From: Enterobacteriaceae bacterium
GTDB taxonomy: Bacteria > Pseudomonadota > Gammaproteobacteria > Enterobacterales > Enterobacteriaceae
Direction of reading: 5' to 3'
Assembly: GCA_902363335.1 (NCBI GenBank)
Contig: CABIZV010000005.1
Location: forward strand, 308,176 to 372,175
Length of the DNA: 64,000 nucleotides
Of the stretch, positions 44,452 to 53,178 are shown piece after piece. A program made the position numbers and the translations under genes. How positions within the stretch are numbered: the stretch's first letter is position 1; every line of letters begins with the position of its first letter. Below the pieces are notes generated by a model, which did not search any database, had not been told where the DNA came from, and saw only the letters and a program-made list of their open reading frames with translations.

Positions 44452-44484
44452 AAAAACATTCAGAGGGCAATAACCCTCTGAATG
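44452..44484 (-). terminator. lpxT terminator
   Basis: On the minus strand, ATTCAGAGGG and CCCTCTGAAT arms are followed by eight T, 18 bp after the lpxT stop. Confidence 0.9.
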
Positions 44485-44502
44485 ATGTCGCAGAACGAAC
44501 GC

Positions 44503-45234
44503 TTATTTATTGGGGGCTTTCAGTACTCTTAAATAGGGTAAATTTCGTTCAAATAGGGCGACGATTTTATCGCTTAACGGCGTCAATAGAATCCATGGCA
44601 CGCCGATAAGTACGGAGGTCAGAGAACCGACGGCGATATCGGTAAACCAGTGTGCGCCGATCATGACCCGCGGAAAGGCAAAAATCACGAAAATAGCCAG
44701 CGCGATAGCGAAGGCTTTCTGGCCAAAATAGCGCCACATGAAGGCGGCGAATATCAGCAACATCATACCGTGATCGCCCGGGAAGCTATCCCGTGAACCA
44801 TCTTTGGTCTTAAACGAGATAACGTCACTCACCCGATGGGCGCCCGGAACCGACAGTGACGGGCTGCTGCGTGTCACCGGGATAAGATGCTGTGCCAGCT
44901 GGTTGACGAGCACCGCCGACAGCAGCATGACCAGTCCGATACCGACGATGCGACGTCGACCGGCGGTGTCCGCCTTAAGCCAGAAGCTTAGCATCAGGCA
45001 TCCCATTGCCAGCAACGCGCAGCCGTCAAAAGCACGGTTGTTGATGACGGCTAAAAAACCGGCGTAGGTCAGGTTGCCTGCGTTAATCCCGTGGTTAAAG
45101 AAGCGGAAGATGGTGGTATCCACCACCGACCAGATACCGTGGTTTACGGGGATAAACCACGACATAAATAGCGCCACTCCGGCGGCGTTAAGGGCAATAA
45201 TCAAAGGAAAGCGTGTACGCATCATCATCTTCAC
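44503..45234 (-). CDS. lpxT: Lipid A 1-diphosphate synthase LpxT
   Basis: LpxT transfers phosphate from undecaprenyl pyrophosphate to the lipid A 1-position in the periplasmic leaflet, which also recycles the carrier lipid. The PAP2-type motifs are KTKDGSRDS, SFPGDHGM and RVMIGAHWFTDI. Five to six membrane helices are seen. Length 243 versus 237 in E. coli; the extra residues are N-terminal (MKMMMRTRFP), and either of the first Mets could be the start. Confidence 0.93.
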   Translation of the reverse strand: MKMMMRTRFPLIIALNAAGVALFMSWFIPVNHGIWSVVDTTIFRFFNHGINAGNLTYAGFLAVINNRAFDGCALLAMGCLMLSFWLKADTAGRRRIVGIGLVMLLSAVLVNQLAQHLIPVTRSSPSLSVPGAHRVSDVISFKTKDGSRDSFPGDHGMMLLIFAAFMWRYFGQKAFAIALAIFVIFAFPRVMIGAHWFTDIAVGSLTSVLIGVPWILLTPLSDKIVALFERNLPYLRVLKAPNK

Positions 45235-45265
45235 AGCAAGGAGTCTCGCTGGAACATTAGCGGTT

Positions 45266-46243
45266 TTACCCTAAACGAAGTTTCAACAGTGCCGATTGGA
45301 GGTTATTCCAGTCCGTTTCCGTATCGTTTATCAGCTCCACACGGCTATCGGGCGGCGCGACGTTCTGCGTTTCAATATGCAAATCGGCACCCTGGCGGTT
45401 GATGCGAACGAGCCCTTCAGGGATGCGCATCACGGCTTTCAAACGCGTGACCGGGGCCAGGCGCGCCCACTCCAGCAAACCGATGGTATCAAACTGGGTA
45501 TCGGCATCAAAAATCCAGCCGCAGGCATGATAGCCCTGACCCTGGTTAACGCTGCGACGCCAGCGCTGATGTTCCGGCAAACTGAGCGCCCCCAGCCCTT
45601 TATTCGAGGGATGGGAATGGCTGTGCGCGGCGCTTGCCGCAAGTTCGGTGAGGTTATGGCGCGGCATATCAAGCAGCGCGATATCAATATTACCCTGCGT
45701 GGCATGAACGTGCAGGCGTTCAGCGCCATTTTGCTGCCACCAGTCGTCCATTGCCTGCTGACTTTCCGGCGTGGCGCGGTCGGATTTATTGCTGACGATA
45801 ATATCGGCCGCCGCGAGCTGGTCGCGGAAGTTTTCATTATTGACGATTTTATCTAAAAGCAGCTGGCGCGGATCGATCACGCATAGCGTGGCGCGCAGAT
45901 CTATCCACGGTTCATAAACCGGCGCGGTTAACAGGTCGAGGATTTGTTTAGGGTGGCCAAGGCCGGTTGGCTCAATCAGTAGACGGTCAGGTTTGCCCTG
46001 GCGTAACAGGGTGTTTAATCCCACCTGCATCGGCAGCCCGTTGACGCAGCACATACAGCCGCCGGGAATCTCCTTAAGCAAAGCACCGCTATCGGCCAAC
46101 AGCGCGCCGTCGATGCCGACTTCGCCAAATTCATTCACCAGCACGGCCCATTTTTCGTCGGCAGGTTTATGCGCGAGCAGGTGGAGAATTGAGGTTGTTT
46201 TCCCGCTGCCGAGAAAGCCGGTGATCAGATTGGTTTTAGTCAC
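45266..46243 (-). CDS. yeiR: COG0523 metal-chaperone GTPase YeiR
   Basis: YeiR is a zinc-binding, zinc-stimulated GTPase of the COG0523/CobW family. Walker A is GFLGSGKTT, the metal motif is GGCMCCVNG (CxCC), the GTP guanine motif is SNKSD, and a His-rich stretch AAHSHSHPS fits metal binding. I chose the GTG at 46243 (VTKTNLITGF) because E. coli starts MTRTNLITGF and a GGAG site lies 6 bases upstream; the frame extends 21 codons further. Length 325. Confidence 0.92.
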   Translation of the reverse strand: MTKTNLITGFLGSGKTTSILHLLAHKPADEKWAVLVNEFGEVGIDGALLADSGALLKEIPGGCMCCVNGLPMQVGLNTLLRQGKPDRLLIEPTGLGHPKQILDLLTAPVYEPWIDLRATLCVIDPRQLLLDKIVNNENFRDQLAAADIIVSNKSDRATPESQQAMDDWWQQNGAERLHVHATQGNIDIALLDMPRHNLTELAASAAHSHSHPSNKGLGALSLPEHQRWRRSVNQGQGYHACGWIFDADTQFDTIGLLEWARLAPVTRLKAVMRIPEGLVRINRQGADLHIETQNVAPPDSRVELINDTETDWNNLQSALLKLRLG

Positions 46244-46360
46244 GAAAACTCCAGAGCATAAAGAGTGTATACGTGACAACTTTATCCTGGCGAAAACGTG
46301 ACGCAAAGCGAAGGTTTACGGTGAGCCAAACGGCGTTGACTCACCGAGGGTGAATTGAGG

Positions 46361-47827
46361 TTAGCCGTTCAGCGCGTTCAGCAGCGCCTGGCGGGCACCT
46401 TGCTCAACCAGCGTCTGCCATGCGTCTTTAATAGCCTGCACAAACTGCGGGTTAGCGGGCAGATCGCGACCAAAAACTTCCTGCAAGGTCAGCAGTGCTT
46501 CAACGCGGCTGTCGTCGTGACTGTTTATCACCAGAGCGTGAATTTTTTCTGCCAGCGGATCGCGGATATCAATGGCGTTTCCGGCATCATCCGCGCCGCT
46601 GACATAGCGCATCCAGGCCGCCACGCCCAGCGCCAGCAGCGGCCAGGGAGTGCCTGCTTTCAGATGAATACGGATACCGTCGAGCAGTCGCTGCGGGAGC
46701 TTTTGGCTGCCGTCCATGGCGATTTGCCAGGTGCGATGCTGTAATGCCGGGTTACTAAAACGCTCAATCAGACTGTCGGCATAGGCATTGAGATCGACAT
46801 CGGTGATGCGTAGCGTCGGCGCCTGTTCCGCCATCATCAGATGGCGCGCGGCACGGCGAAATGAGGCATCCTGCATGCAGTCGCTAATGTGCGCATAGCC
46901 CGCCAGGTAGCCCAGATACGCAAGGAACGAATGGCTGCCGTTGAGCATGCGTAGCTTCATTTCTTCCCACGGGAGCACATCATCGACCATCTGCGCACCT
47001 ACGCTGCCCCAATCAGGACGACCGGCGACGAAATTGTCTTCGATTACCCACTGAATAAACGGTTCGCAGCTAATCGCGCACGGATCTTCCACGCCCAGCT
47101 CACGGGTGATTTCCGCCAGTGAGTCTTCGGTAGCGGCGGGAACGATACGGTCAACCATGGTGCCGGGGAAGCTGACATATTCAGCAATCCAGCTTGCCAG
47201 TTGTGGGTCGCGCTGCTTAGCCATATCCAGCACCGCGTTTTTCACCACGTGACCGTTGTCGGGGATGTTGTCGCAGGAAAGAACGGTAAATGCGGACAGG
47301 CCGCGTTCGCGGCGACGATGCAGCGCCTCCACGAGGATGCCGGGCGCAGAATGAGGTTCTGTAGGTGAGGCTAAATCGTGAATGATACGCGGCTGAGTCA
47401 AATCCAGATGCCCCGTGGCCGGATCAATGCAATAGCCTTTTTCCGTGATGGTTAGCGATACGATCGCCACCTGCGGCTCGCAGAATTTTTCAATAATAGC
47501 GGCCAATGAATCCAGCTTCGCGTTCAGACACTCCTTCACTGCCCCCACGATAATCGGTTGGTTTCCCGCTGCGCTTTTTTCCATCACGGTAAACAGATGG
47601 TCCTGTTGACGAAGTTGACTCATCAGCACATCGCCGCTGAACAGGCTGATTTCACAAATACCCCAGTCACCACCGTGCGCATTGAGTACCCGGTTGGTCA
47701 ACAATGCCTGATGTGCACGGTGAAAAGCACCAAAACCGAAGTGTACAATGCGCGAACGCAGTTGTTGCCTGGCATATTGAGGGAACTGTACGTTTGCGGG
47801 GAGGGCGCTGGAGGCTATTGTCTTCAT
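46361..47827 (-). CDS. yeiQ: YeiQ, UxuB-like fructuronate/mannonate oxidoreductase
   Basis: This 488-residue protein belongs to the long-chain mannitol/hexonate dehydrogenase family and matches E. coli YeiQ at many positions. The NAD-binding start is RIVHFGFGAFHRAHQAL, and the catalytic helix has the conserved Lys/Asn/His pattern EEMKLRMLNGSHSFLAYLG. In E. coli YeiQ's substrate is unassigned. Here it is divergent from uxuA, whose product acts on D-mannonate, which supports a fructuronate-to-mannonate role. That last step is inference. Confidence 0.88.
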   Translation of the reverse strand: MKTIASSALPANVQFPQYARQQLRSRIVHFGFGAFHRAHQALLTNRVLNAHGGDWGICEISLFSGDVLMSQLRQQDHLFTVMEKSAAGNQPIIVGAVKECLNAKLDSLAAIIEKFCEPQVAIVSLTITEKGYCIDPATGHLDLTQPRIIHDLASPTEPHSAPGILVEALHRRRERGLSAFTVLSCDNIPDNGHVVKNAVLDMAKQRDPQLASWIAEYVSFPGTMVDRIVPAATEDSLAEITRELGVEDPCAISCEPFIQWVIEDNFVAGRPDWGSVGAQMVDDVLPWEEMKLRMLNGSHSFLAYLGYLAGYAHISDCMQDASFRRAARHLMMAEQAPTLRITDVDLNAYADSLIERFSNPALQHRTWQIAMDGSQKLPQRLLDGIRIHLKAGTPWPLLALGVAAWMRYVSGADDAGNAIDIRDPLAEKIHALVINSHDDSRVEALLTLQEVFGRDLPANPQFVQAIKDAWQTLVEQGARQALLNALNG

Positions 47828-47890
47828 TATCTACACATCCGATTAACCATTAATTAACGTCGGCAGTTTAAAGTTATATGACAGCAAATT

Positions 47891-47935
47891 AAATTGGTGT
47901 GCCGTATTTATCGCGTTAATGTGAGCTGGATCAAT
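47891..47935. promoter_or_regulatory. UxuR/ExuR-like and CRP-like sites between yeiQ and uxuA
   Basis: AAATTGGTGTGCCGTATTT (47891-47909) resembles the UxuR/ExuR operator AAATTGGTATACCAATTT. TGTGAGCTGGATCAAT (47920-47935) resembles the CRP site TGTGA-N6-TCACA. Both lie in the shared 207-bp divergent control region. Confidence 0.6.
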
Positions 47936-48000
47936 CAATCCAGGCGGATTATTTGACCGTTACAAATAAGCCTGTATGGTAGTCGTCATTAAAGACGATT

Positions 48001-48018
48001 TTATTGGTATAACAACTT
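48001..48018 (+). promoter_or_regulatory. Second UxuR/ExuR-like operator
   Basis: TTATTGGTATAACAACTT lies just upstream of the uxuA ribosome-binding site and keeps the TTGGTATA core of the UxuR/ExuR operator. Confidence 0.6.
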
Positions 48019-48034
48019 TATTTGAGGTGAGGCA

Positions 48035-49225
48035 ATGGAACAAACCTGGCGTTGGTATGGCCCGAACGATCCGGTATCTCTTGATGATGTGCGTCAGGCT
48101 GGCGCAACGGGTGTTGTAACGGCTTTGCACCACATTCCTAACGGTCAGGTATGGCCGGTCGACGAAATTAAACAGCGTCAGGCTGTGCTGGCTGAAAAAG
48201 GGCTGACCTGGTCTGTTGTTGAAAGTATTCCGGTACATGAAGATATCAAAACCGGCTCCGGTGAGTACAAAACCTGGATTGCCAACTATCAGCAGAGTAT
48301 CCGCAACCTCGCTGAATGCGGCATTGATACCGTGTGCTACAACTTCATGCCGATCCTCGACTGGACGCGTACCGACCTTGAGTACACGCTGGCAGACGGT
48401 TCTAAAGCATTGCGTTTTGATCAGATTGCCTTTGCTGCATTTGAACTGCACATCCTGAAACGCGAAGGCGCGCAGGCGGATTACACCGCTGAAGAGCAGC
48501 GTCAGGCGCAGGAATACTTCCAGGCGATGACCGAAGCGGAAGTCACCAAGCTGACCCGTAACATCATTGCTGGCCTGCCGGGTGCGGAAGAGGGCTATAC
48601 CCTTGACCAGTTCCGTGCGCGTCTGGCGGAATACGATCACATCAGTAAAGATCAACTGCGTGAAAATATGGCCGTTTTCCTGCGTGCGATTGTACCGGTT
48701 GCGGAAGAAGTGGGCGTGCGACTGGCTGTTCACCCGGACGATCCACCGCGTCCAATCCTGGGTCTGCCGCGCATTATCTCAACCATCGAAGATATGCAGT
48801 GGCTGAAAGAGACCGTCGACAGTATTAATAACGGCTTCACAATGTGCACCGGTTCTTACGGCGTACGCGCGGACAACGATCTGGTGAAAATGATCGAGAC
48901 CTTCGGCGATCGTATCCACTTCACGCACCTGCGTTCTACCTGCCGTGAAGAAAACCCGAAAACCTTCCATGAAGGCGCGCACTTACAGGGTGACGTGAAC
49001 ATGGTTGCGGTGGTTGACGCGATTCTGACCGAAGAGCAACGTCGTAAGAAGGCGGGCGATCTGCGTCCTATTCCAATGCGTCCTGACCACGGTCACCAGA
49101 TGCTGGACGACCTGAAGAAGAAAACCAACCCGGGTTATTCGGCGATTGGTCGCCTGAAAGGTCTGGCGGAAGTGCGCGGCGTTGAATTAGCGCTGAAAAT
49201 GACTAAGTTCCGCGATCTGCTGTAA
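48035..49225 (+). CDS. uxuA: D-mannonate dehydratase
   Basis: UxuA dehydrates D-mannonate to 2-keto-3-deoxygluconate in glucuronate breakdown. The N-terminus MEQTWRWYGPNDPVSLDDVRQAGATG, the metal-site regions (VHPDDPPRPILG, CTGSYGVRADND, FTHLRST) and the end PMRPDHGHQMLDDL are all diagnostic. Length 396 versus 394 in E. coli. GAGGTGAGG provides the ribosome site. E. coli has uxuA next to uxuB elsewhere on the chromosome, so its position between yeiP and yeiQ differs from K-12. Confidence 0.96.
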   Translation: MEQTWRWYGPNDPVSLDDVRQAGATGVVTALHHIPNGQVWPVDEIKQRQAVLAEKGLTWSVVESIPVHEDIKTGSGEYKTWIANYQQSIRNLAECGIDTVCYNFMPILDWTRTDLEYTLADGSKALRFDQIAFAAFELHILKREGAQADYTAEEQRQAQEYFQAMTEAEVTKLTRNIIAGLPGAEEGYTLDQFRARLAEYDHISKDQLRENMAVFLRAIVPVAEEVGVRLAVHPDDPPRPILGLPRIISTIEDMQWLKETVDSINNGFTMCTGSYGVRADNDLVKMIETFGDRIHFTHLRSTCREENPKTFHEGAHLQGDVNMVAVVDAILTEEQRRKKAGDLRPIPMRPDHGHQMLDDLKKKTNPGYSAIGRLKGLAEVRGVELALKMTKFRDLL

Positions 49226-49297
49226 TCGAGCATTGCTCCTCACGCGCGCGTAGCCTTGGGCCTCGAGGTGCGCGGTGAGGGAGTCTCTGGCAGCAAC

Positions 49298-49329
49298 AAA
49301 AAAGGACAGCCAAACGGCTGTCCTTTTTT
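49298..49329. terminator. uxuA terminator (bidirectional)
   Basis: AAAAAAGGACAGCC and GGCTGTCCTTTTTT are a perfect inverted repeat with a short AAAC loop. Confidence 0.92.
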
Positions 49330-49349
49330 ATGGGTTACGAGCGGGGCTT

Positions 49350-49521
49350 TATCCCGGCGTCGCATTCGCTCGGCCAGGCTACCAATGCGCGATATCGTAG
49401 GCCTGATAAGCGTAGCGCCATCAGGCATAGCAGCGCATATTGCCGGATGGCGGCTTCGCCTTATCCGGCCTACACCCACCAGTAGCCCGGACGAGATGCA
49501 TCAGCATCCACTCCGGGGGAC
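49350..49521. repeat. BIME cluster of REP elements
   Basis: At least three palindromic units are packed here: a CCCGGCGTCGCATTCGCTCGG unit near 49350, a pair of classic PU-type REPs in opposite orientation (GTAGGCCTGATAAGCGTAGC at 49399 and TGCCGGATGGCGGCTTCGCC from 49441), and a GTAGCCCGGACGAGATGC unit ending in ACTCCGGGGG near 49518. It separates uxuA from efpL. Confidence 0.8.
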
Positions 49522-49525
49522 GCCG

Positions 49526-50098
49526 TTAGTCCGCGCGGCACATATAGCGTTTTTCTTCGATATGAACGCGAATTTTCTCGCCGGTGGTCAGGTATTCAGG
49601 CACCTGAACGACCAGACCGGTGGTCAGGGTAGCGGGTTTGGTGCGTGAGCTTGCAGAAGCCCCTTTGATACCCGGTGCGGTTTCGGTGATTTCCAGATCC
49701 ACCGTCTGCGGCAGTTCCAGCGCCAGAACCTGGCCATCCCACAGCAGAACCTGCATATCCGGCATACCGCCTTCCGGGATGAATTGCAGCTCATCAGCAA
49801 TCTGGTCATGAGTGAAGATATACGGGGTATAGTCCTCTTTATCCATGAACACGTATTCGTTGCCATCAATATAGGAGAAGTCAACGAAGCGGCGGTTTAA
49901 GGTCACGGTATCGACCATGTCGTCGCCCTTAAAGCGTTCTTCCACTTTCAGACCGGTGCTGACGTCGGAAAAGCGCATTTTGTACAGCGTTGCCGCGCCG
50001 CGGGCGCTCGGTGACTGAATATCAATATTTTTTACAATCAGTAGTTTGCCGTTGTAATTCAGCACCATACCTTTTTTGATTTCGTTCGCTCTTGGCAT
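49526..50098 (-). CDS. yeiP: EF-P paralog EfpL (YeiP)
   Basis: EfpL/YeiP is an elongation-factor-P paralog that relieves ribosome stalling at certain proline-containing motifs. The start at 50098 gives MPRANEIKKGMVLNYNGKLL and 190 residues, the E. coli length. The tip of the first domain is IQSPSARGAATLYKM, with Arg33 where EF-P has the modified Lys34. The GIKGASASSRTKPATLTTGLVVQVPEY segment is conserved. The frame stays open 65 codons upstream without family similarity. Confidence 0.94.
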   Translation of the reverse strand: MPRANEIKKGMVLNYNGKLLIVKNIDIQSPSARGAATLYKMRFSDVSTGLKVEERFKGDDMVDTVTLNRRFVDFSYIDGNEYVFMDKEDYTPYIFTHDQIADELQFIPEGGMPDMQVLLWDGQVLALELPQTVDLEITETAPGIKGASASSRTKPATLTTGLVVQVPEYLTTGEKIRVHIEEKRYMCRAD

Positions 50099-50253
50099 TG
50101 CAATTATCCTGTGAAAAAGGGTGTCAAAAATATCGCGTAAAAGTACTCGCGCCGGGCGTTTCAGGCAAGGGGAATTAAAGGCTTTTGCTATCTCTGACCA
50201 AAAGGTGGTACTGTGCGCCACAACTGACTCAACCCTCACACCCAGAGCCCGCG

Positions 50254-50508
50254 ATGGAATGTCGTCCTGACTGCGGCGCTTGCTGCACTGCACCTTCTAT
50301 ATCCAGCCCCATTCCGGGTATGCCGCACGGCAAACCTGCCAACACGCCGTGTGTTCAATTAGATGAGAAAAAGCGTTGTAAAATTTTTGCGTCGCCTTTG
50401 CGTCCGAAGGTATGTGCCGGGCTGCAACCGGCGGCGGATATGTGCGGCGCAACCCGAAGCGAGGCGCTGACCTGGTTATTAAATCTGGAAGCGTTGACGG
50501 CGCCCTAA
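50254..50508 (+). CDS. yeiW: YeiW, small Cys-rich YkgJ-family protein
   Basis: This 84-residue protein has the family cysteine pattern CRPDCGACCTAPSISSPIPGMP, then CVQL, RCKIF, RPKVC and MCG, giving eight or more cysteines that could bind zinc or an Fe-S cluster. Function is unknown. The ATG at 50254 was chosen because E. coli YeiW starts just before PCPDCGACC. Its TAA stop interlocks with the setB TAG stop on the other strand. Confidence 0.88.
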   Translation: MECRPDCGACCTAPSISSPIPGMPHGKPANTPCVQLDEKKRCKIFASPLRPKVCAGLQPAADMCGATRSEALTWLLNLEALTAP

Positions 50509-51686
50509 ACGTCTTTAATGCGGCCGAGGCAAGCAATCGTGCTGACGCACAGCACCAGCGCAATCCAGAATACGGTGTGGTAGTTCCAGATTTCGGCGAC
50601 CACGCCCGCCAGCGAACCGGCGATAATCCAGCCGACGCGTGAAGTATTGGCATACAGCGTGGTGGCTGAACCGGCTTGCCCCGGCATCAGATCCTGAAAA
50701 TAAAGCATCCCAATCCCGCCCAGAATCCCAATATATATGGCGTTCAGCAGTTGCATCGCCAGCAACAGTGCCGGGCTATTGAAGGTCAGCATGCCAATAT
50801 AGAAGATAAGACCTGAGACCGCCGCAATACGCATCAGGAAGCGTTTACCGAGGCGCTTAGCAAAGTAGCCCGCAATCAGCATGGTAGGAATTTCAAGACC
50901 GGCAGCGGTGCCCATCATCACGCCGGCCAGCTTTTCGGGCAGGTGCAATTCATTGATGATATACAGCGGCATATTGATGATATAGAGGCTGTTGGTTCCC
51001 CACATCAAGGTGCAAATAATAAACAGCAGCAGGGTATCTTTACGGTTAGAGCGCGGCGCCTGAATGATGCTGTTGGCCGATATTTTCTCTTTTCGCATGG
51101 TCGGCAGGAAAAACCAGACCATCGCGCCACACACCACAAACGCCACCGCCGCTGACAGGTACATCACCGTGAAGCTAAACCCCATTGCGAGGGCATAGGC
51201 CAGCGGCGGGCCAATGACCCACGCCAGCGAGACCTGCGCGCGCATAATGGAGCTGAACATCACCGCTTCACGGCCCGTTTTGTCGGCGTGCTCGCGGGCG
51301 AGGGCGAACATTTGCGGGTTGGCGGTTGAGCCAAAACTGCTGAGAAAAACGCCGATAAACAGCAACACAAAATAGTTACGATTCCAGGCGAACAGCACAC
51401 AGGCCAGTACGCCCAGCAGACAACAGCTGACGATCAGATTTTTACGGTCGCCGCGCTTATCAGAATATCCCGCCAGAAACTGGCTGACGAAAATGCCGAT
51501 AATCGCGCTACCGGTAAAGAAGAACCCTACCATTGCCGGACGAACGTGGACTTCATTACTAAGGAATAAGCTCAGCGTTGGCGTCTGTAATGCGCCTGCG
51601 ATACCGGTCAAAAACGCGACAATCAGAAACGATGACGACGTGAAATCAAACGAGCGCCGAGGGGCGGCAGCGGTACTGTTTTGCAT
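50505..51686 (-). CDS. setB: Sugar efflux transporter SetB
   Basis: SetB is a 12-helix MFS transporter that exports lactose, glucose and related sugars in E. coli and has been linked to chromosome segregation. The loop 2-3 motif is GYSDKRGDRKNLIVS, with an AREHADKTGRE loop and the mid-protein LIAGYFAKRLGKRFLMR. The length of 393 equals the E. coli length. It is divergent from fruBKA. Confidence 0.9.
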   Translation of the reverse strand: MQNSTAAAPRRSFDFTSSSFLIVAFLTGIAGALQTPTLSLFLSNEVHVRPAMVGFFFTGSAIIGIFVSQFLAGYSDKRGDRKNLIVSCCLLGVLACVLFAWNRNYFVLLFIGVFLSSFGSTANPQMFALAREHADKTGREAVMFSSIMRAQVSLAWVIGPPLAYALAMGFSFTVMYLSAAVAFVVCGAMVWFFLPTMRKEKISANSIIQAPRSNRKDTLLLFIICTLMWGTNSLYIINMPLYIINELHLPEKLAGVMMGTAAGLEIPTMLIAGYFAKRLGKRFLMRIAAVSGLIFYIGMLTFNSPALLLAMQLLNAIYIGILGGIGMLYFQDLMPGQAGSATTLYANTSRVGWIIAGSLAGVVAEIWNYHTVFWIALVLCVSTIACLGRIKDV

Positions 51687-51948
51687 GTTGTTTTATCGGT
51701 CATTTTAGGAGAGGCCGGGAGTTTACGCCGCGACTCAGAAAATGAACAGTAACCTAAATCAAATTAGGCACTGAAAAATAAAAAACCATTTCAAAAATTA
51801 GCTTACATCTTGCTGATGCCACTTCCATCCTCCCTGTTGAGCTTCAGCAGATGTGGCGATAATGCTAATGAAATGTGCTGTAGATCTGATTTTTGCGATC
51901 AAATCGCCTGCATAACTTGCAGGCTGATTAAGAAAGGCACAGTATTAT

Positions 51949-51964
51949 TGAAACGTTTCAGCGT
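51949..51964. promoter_or_regulatory. Cra (FruR) operator, upstream site
   Basis: TTGAAACGTTTCAGCG contains the perfect palindrome TGAAACGTTTCA, a strong Cra operator, as in E. coli fruBKA. Fructose 1-phosphate releases Cra. The rest of 51687-52047 shows no gene. Confidence 0.88.
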
Positions 51965-52012
51965 CGGCTTCAGCATCAGAACCGCTAAGTACGGCGTTTT
52001 TATCTCACGAAA

Positions 52013-52028
52013 GCTGAATCGATTCAAT
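52013..52028. promoter_or_regulatory. Cra (FruR) operator, downstream site
   Basis: GCTGAATCGATTCAAT contains the perfect palindrome TGAATCGATTCA, 64 bp past the first site and 20 bp before the fruB start. Confidence 0.88.
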
Positions 52029-52047
52029 TCGAAGAGCGAGGGGAACC

Positions 52048-53178
52048 ATGTTCCAGTTAACTGTTCAGGATATTCATCCCGGCCAGCAGGCCGCGAATAA
52101 AGAAGAGGCTATTCGGCAGGTTGCAGCAGCGCTCGTCAGCGCAGGCAACGTGGCGGATGGTTACGTTGCCGGCATGCTGGCGCGTGAGCAACAAACCTCC
52201 ACTTTCCTCGGCAATGGCATTGCCATTCCACACGGCACCACCGATACCCGCGATCAGGTATTGAAAACCGGCGTTCAGGTGTACCAGTTCCCGCAGGGCG
52301 TCACCTGGGGGGAAGGGCAGACTGCCTACGTCGCCATTGGCATCGCCGCAAGCTCTGACGAACACCTTGGCCTGCTGCGTCAGTTGACGCATGTGCTGAG
52401 CGACGATGCGGTGGCTGAACAGCTGAAAACGGCCACCACGGCAGAAGAGCTGCGCGCCTTATTGATGGGTGAAAAACAAAGCGAAGCGCTGAAACTTGAT
52501 AACGACATGCTGTCGCTTGACGTGGCCGCAAGCGATCTGGTGACGCTACAGGCGCTAAACGCCGCTCGCTTAAAAGAAGCCGGTGCGGTAGATGCCCATT
52601 TTGTGGCCTACGTCATTAACGAACAGCCGCTGAATCTGGGGCAGGGTATCTGGCTTAGCGACAGCGCTGAAGGCAACCTGCGTAGCGCCATTGCGGTGAG
52701 CCGCGCGGCAACGCCATTCACCGTCGGTGAAGCGTCAGCCGCCGTGCTGATTACCGTTGCGATGGCTGATGCACAGCCGACAGTCGTGCTAAACCGCCTG
52801 GTCAATCTGCTGCTTGACAATAAAGCTGAACGCTTGCTGAAAGCTGATGCCGCCACGCTGCTGGCACTTCTGACCAGCGATGATGCTGCCGCTGAAGATG
52901 TGCTGAGCGAAGAGTTCGTTATCCGTAACGAGCACGGTCTGCACGCGCGTCCGGGCACCATGCTCGTCAATACCATTAAACAGTTTACCAGCGACATTAC
53001 CGTCACCAACCTTGATGGCAGCGGTAAGCCCGCTAACGGGCGTAGCCTGATGAAGGTGGTCGCGCTGGGTGTTAAAAAAGGTCATCGTCTGCGCTTTACC
53101 GCCCAGGGTGATGATGCTCGTCAGGCGCTGGACGCCATTGGCGAAGCAATTGCTTCAGGCCTTGGGGAGGGCGCATAA
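52048..53178 (+). CDS. fruB: Fructose PTS fused IIA-HPr protein FruB
   Basis: FruB (diphosphoryl transfer protein) carries phosphate from enzyme I to FruA. The N-terminal EIIA-Fru domain has the phospho-His62 in GIAIPHGTTDTRD. A central linker domain follows (about 145-280). The C-terminal HPr-like (FPr) domain has His299 in NEHGLHARPGTML and Ser in the NGRSLMKV segment. The 376 residues equal E. coli. An AGGGGAA site precedes the ATG. It is the first gene of fruBKA. Confidence 0.97.
   Translation: MFQLTVQDIHPGQQAANKEEAIRQVAAALVSAGNVADGYVAGMLAREQQTSTFLGNGIAIPHGTTDTRDQVLKTGVQVYQFPQGVTWGEGQTAYVAIGIAASSDEHLGLLRQLTHVLSDDAVAEQLKTATTAEELRALLMGEKQSEALKLDNDMLSLDVAASDLVTLQALNAARLKEAGAVDAHFVAYVINEQPLNLGQGIWLSDSAEGNLRSAIAVSRAATPFTVGEASAAVLITVAMADAQPTVVLNRLVNLLLDNKAERLLKADAATLLALLTSDDAAAEDVLSEEFVIRNEHGLHARPGTMLVNTIKQFTSDITVTNLDGSGKPANGRSLMKVVALGVKKGHRLRFTAQGDDARQALDAIGEAIASGLGEGA

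Noticed and set aside
50099..50293. N-terminal extension of the YeiP frame
   Set aside because: The extra 65 codons read antisense through the yeiW start region and have no similarity to EF-P proteins.
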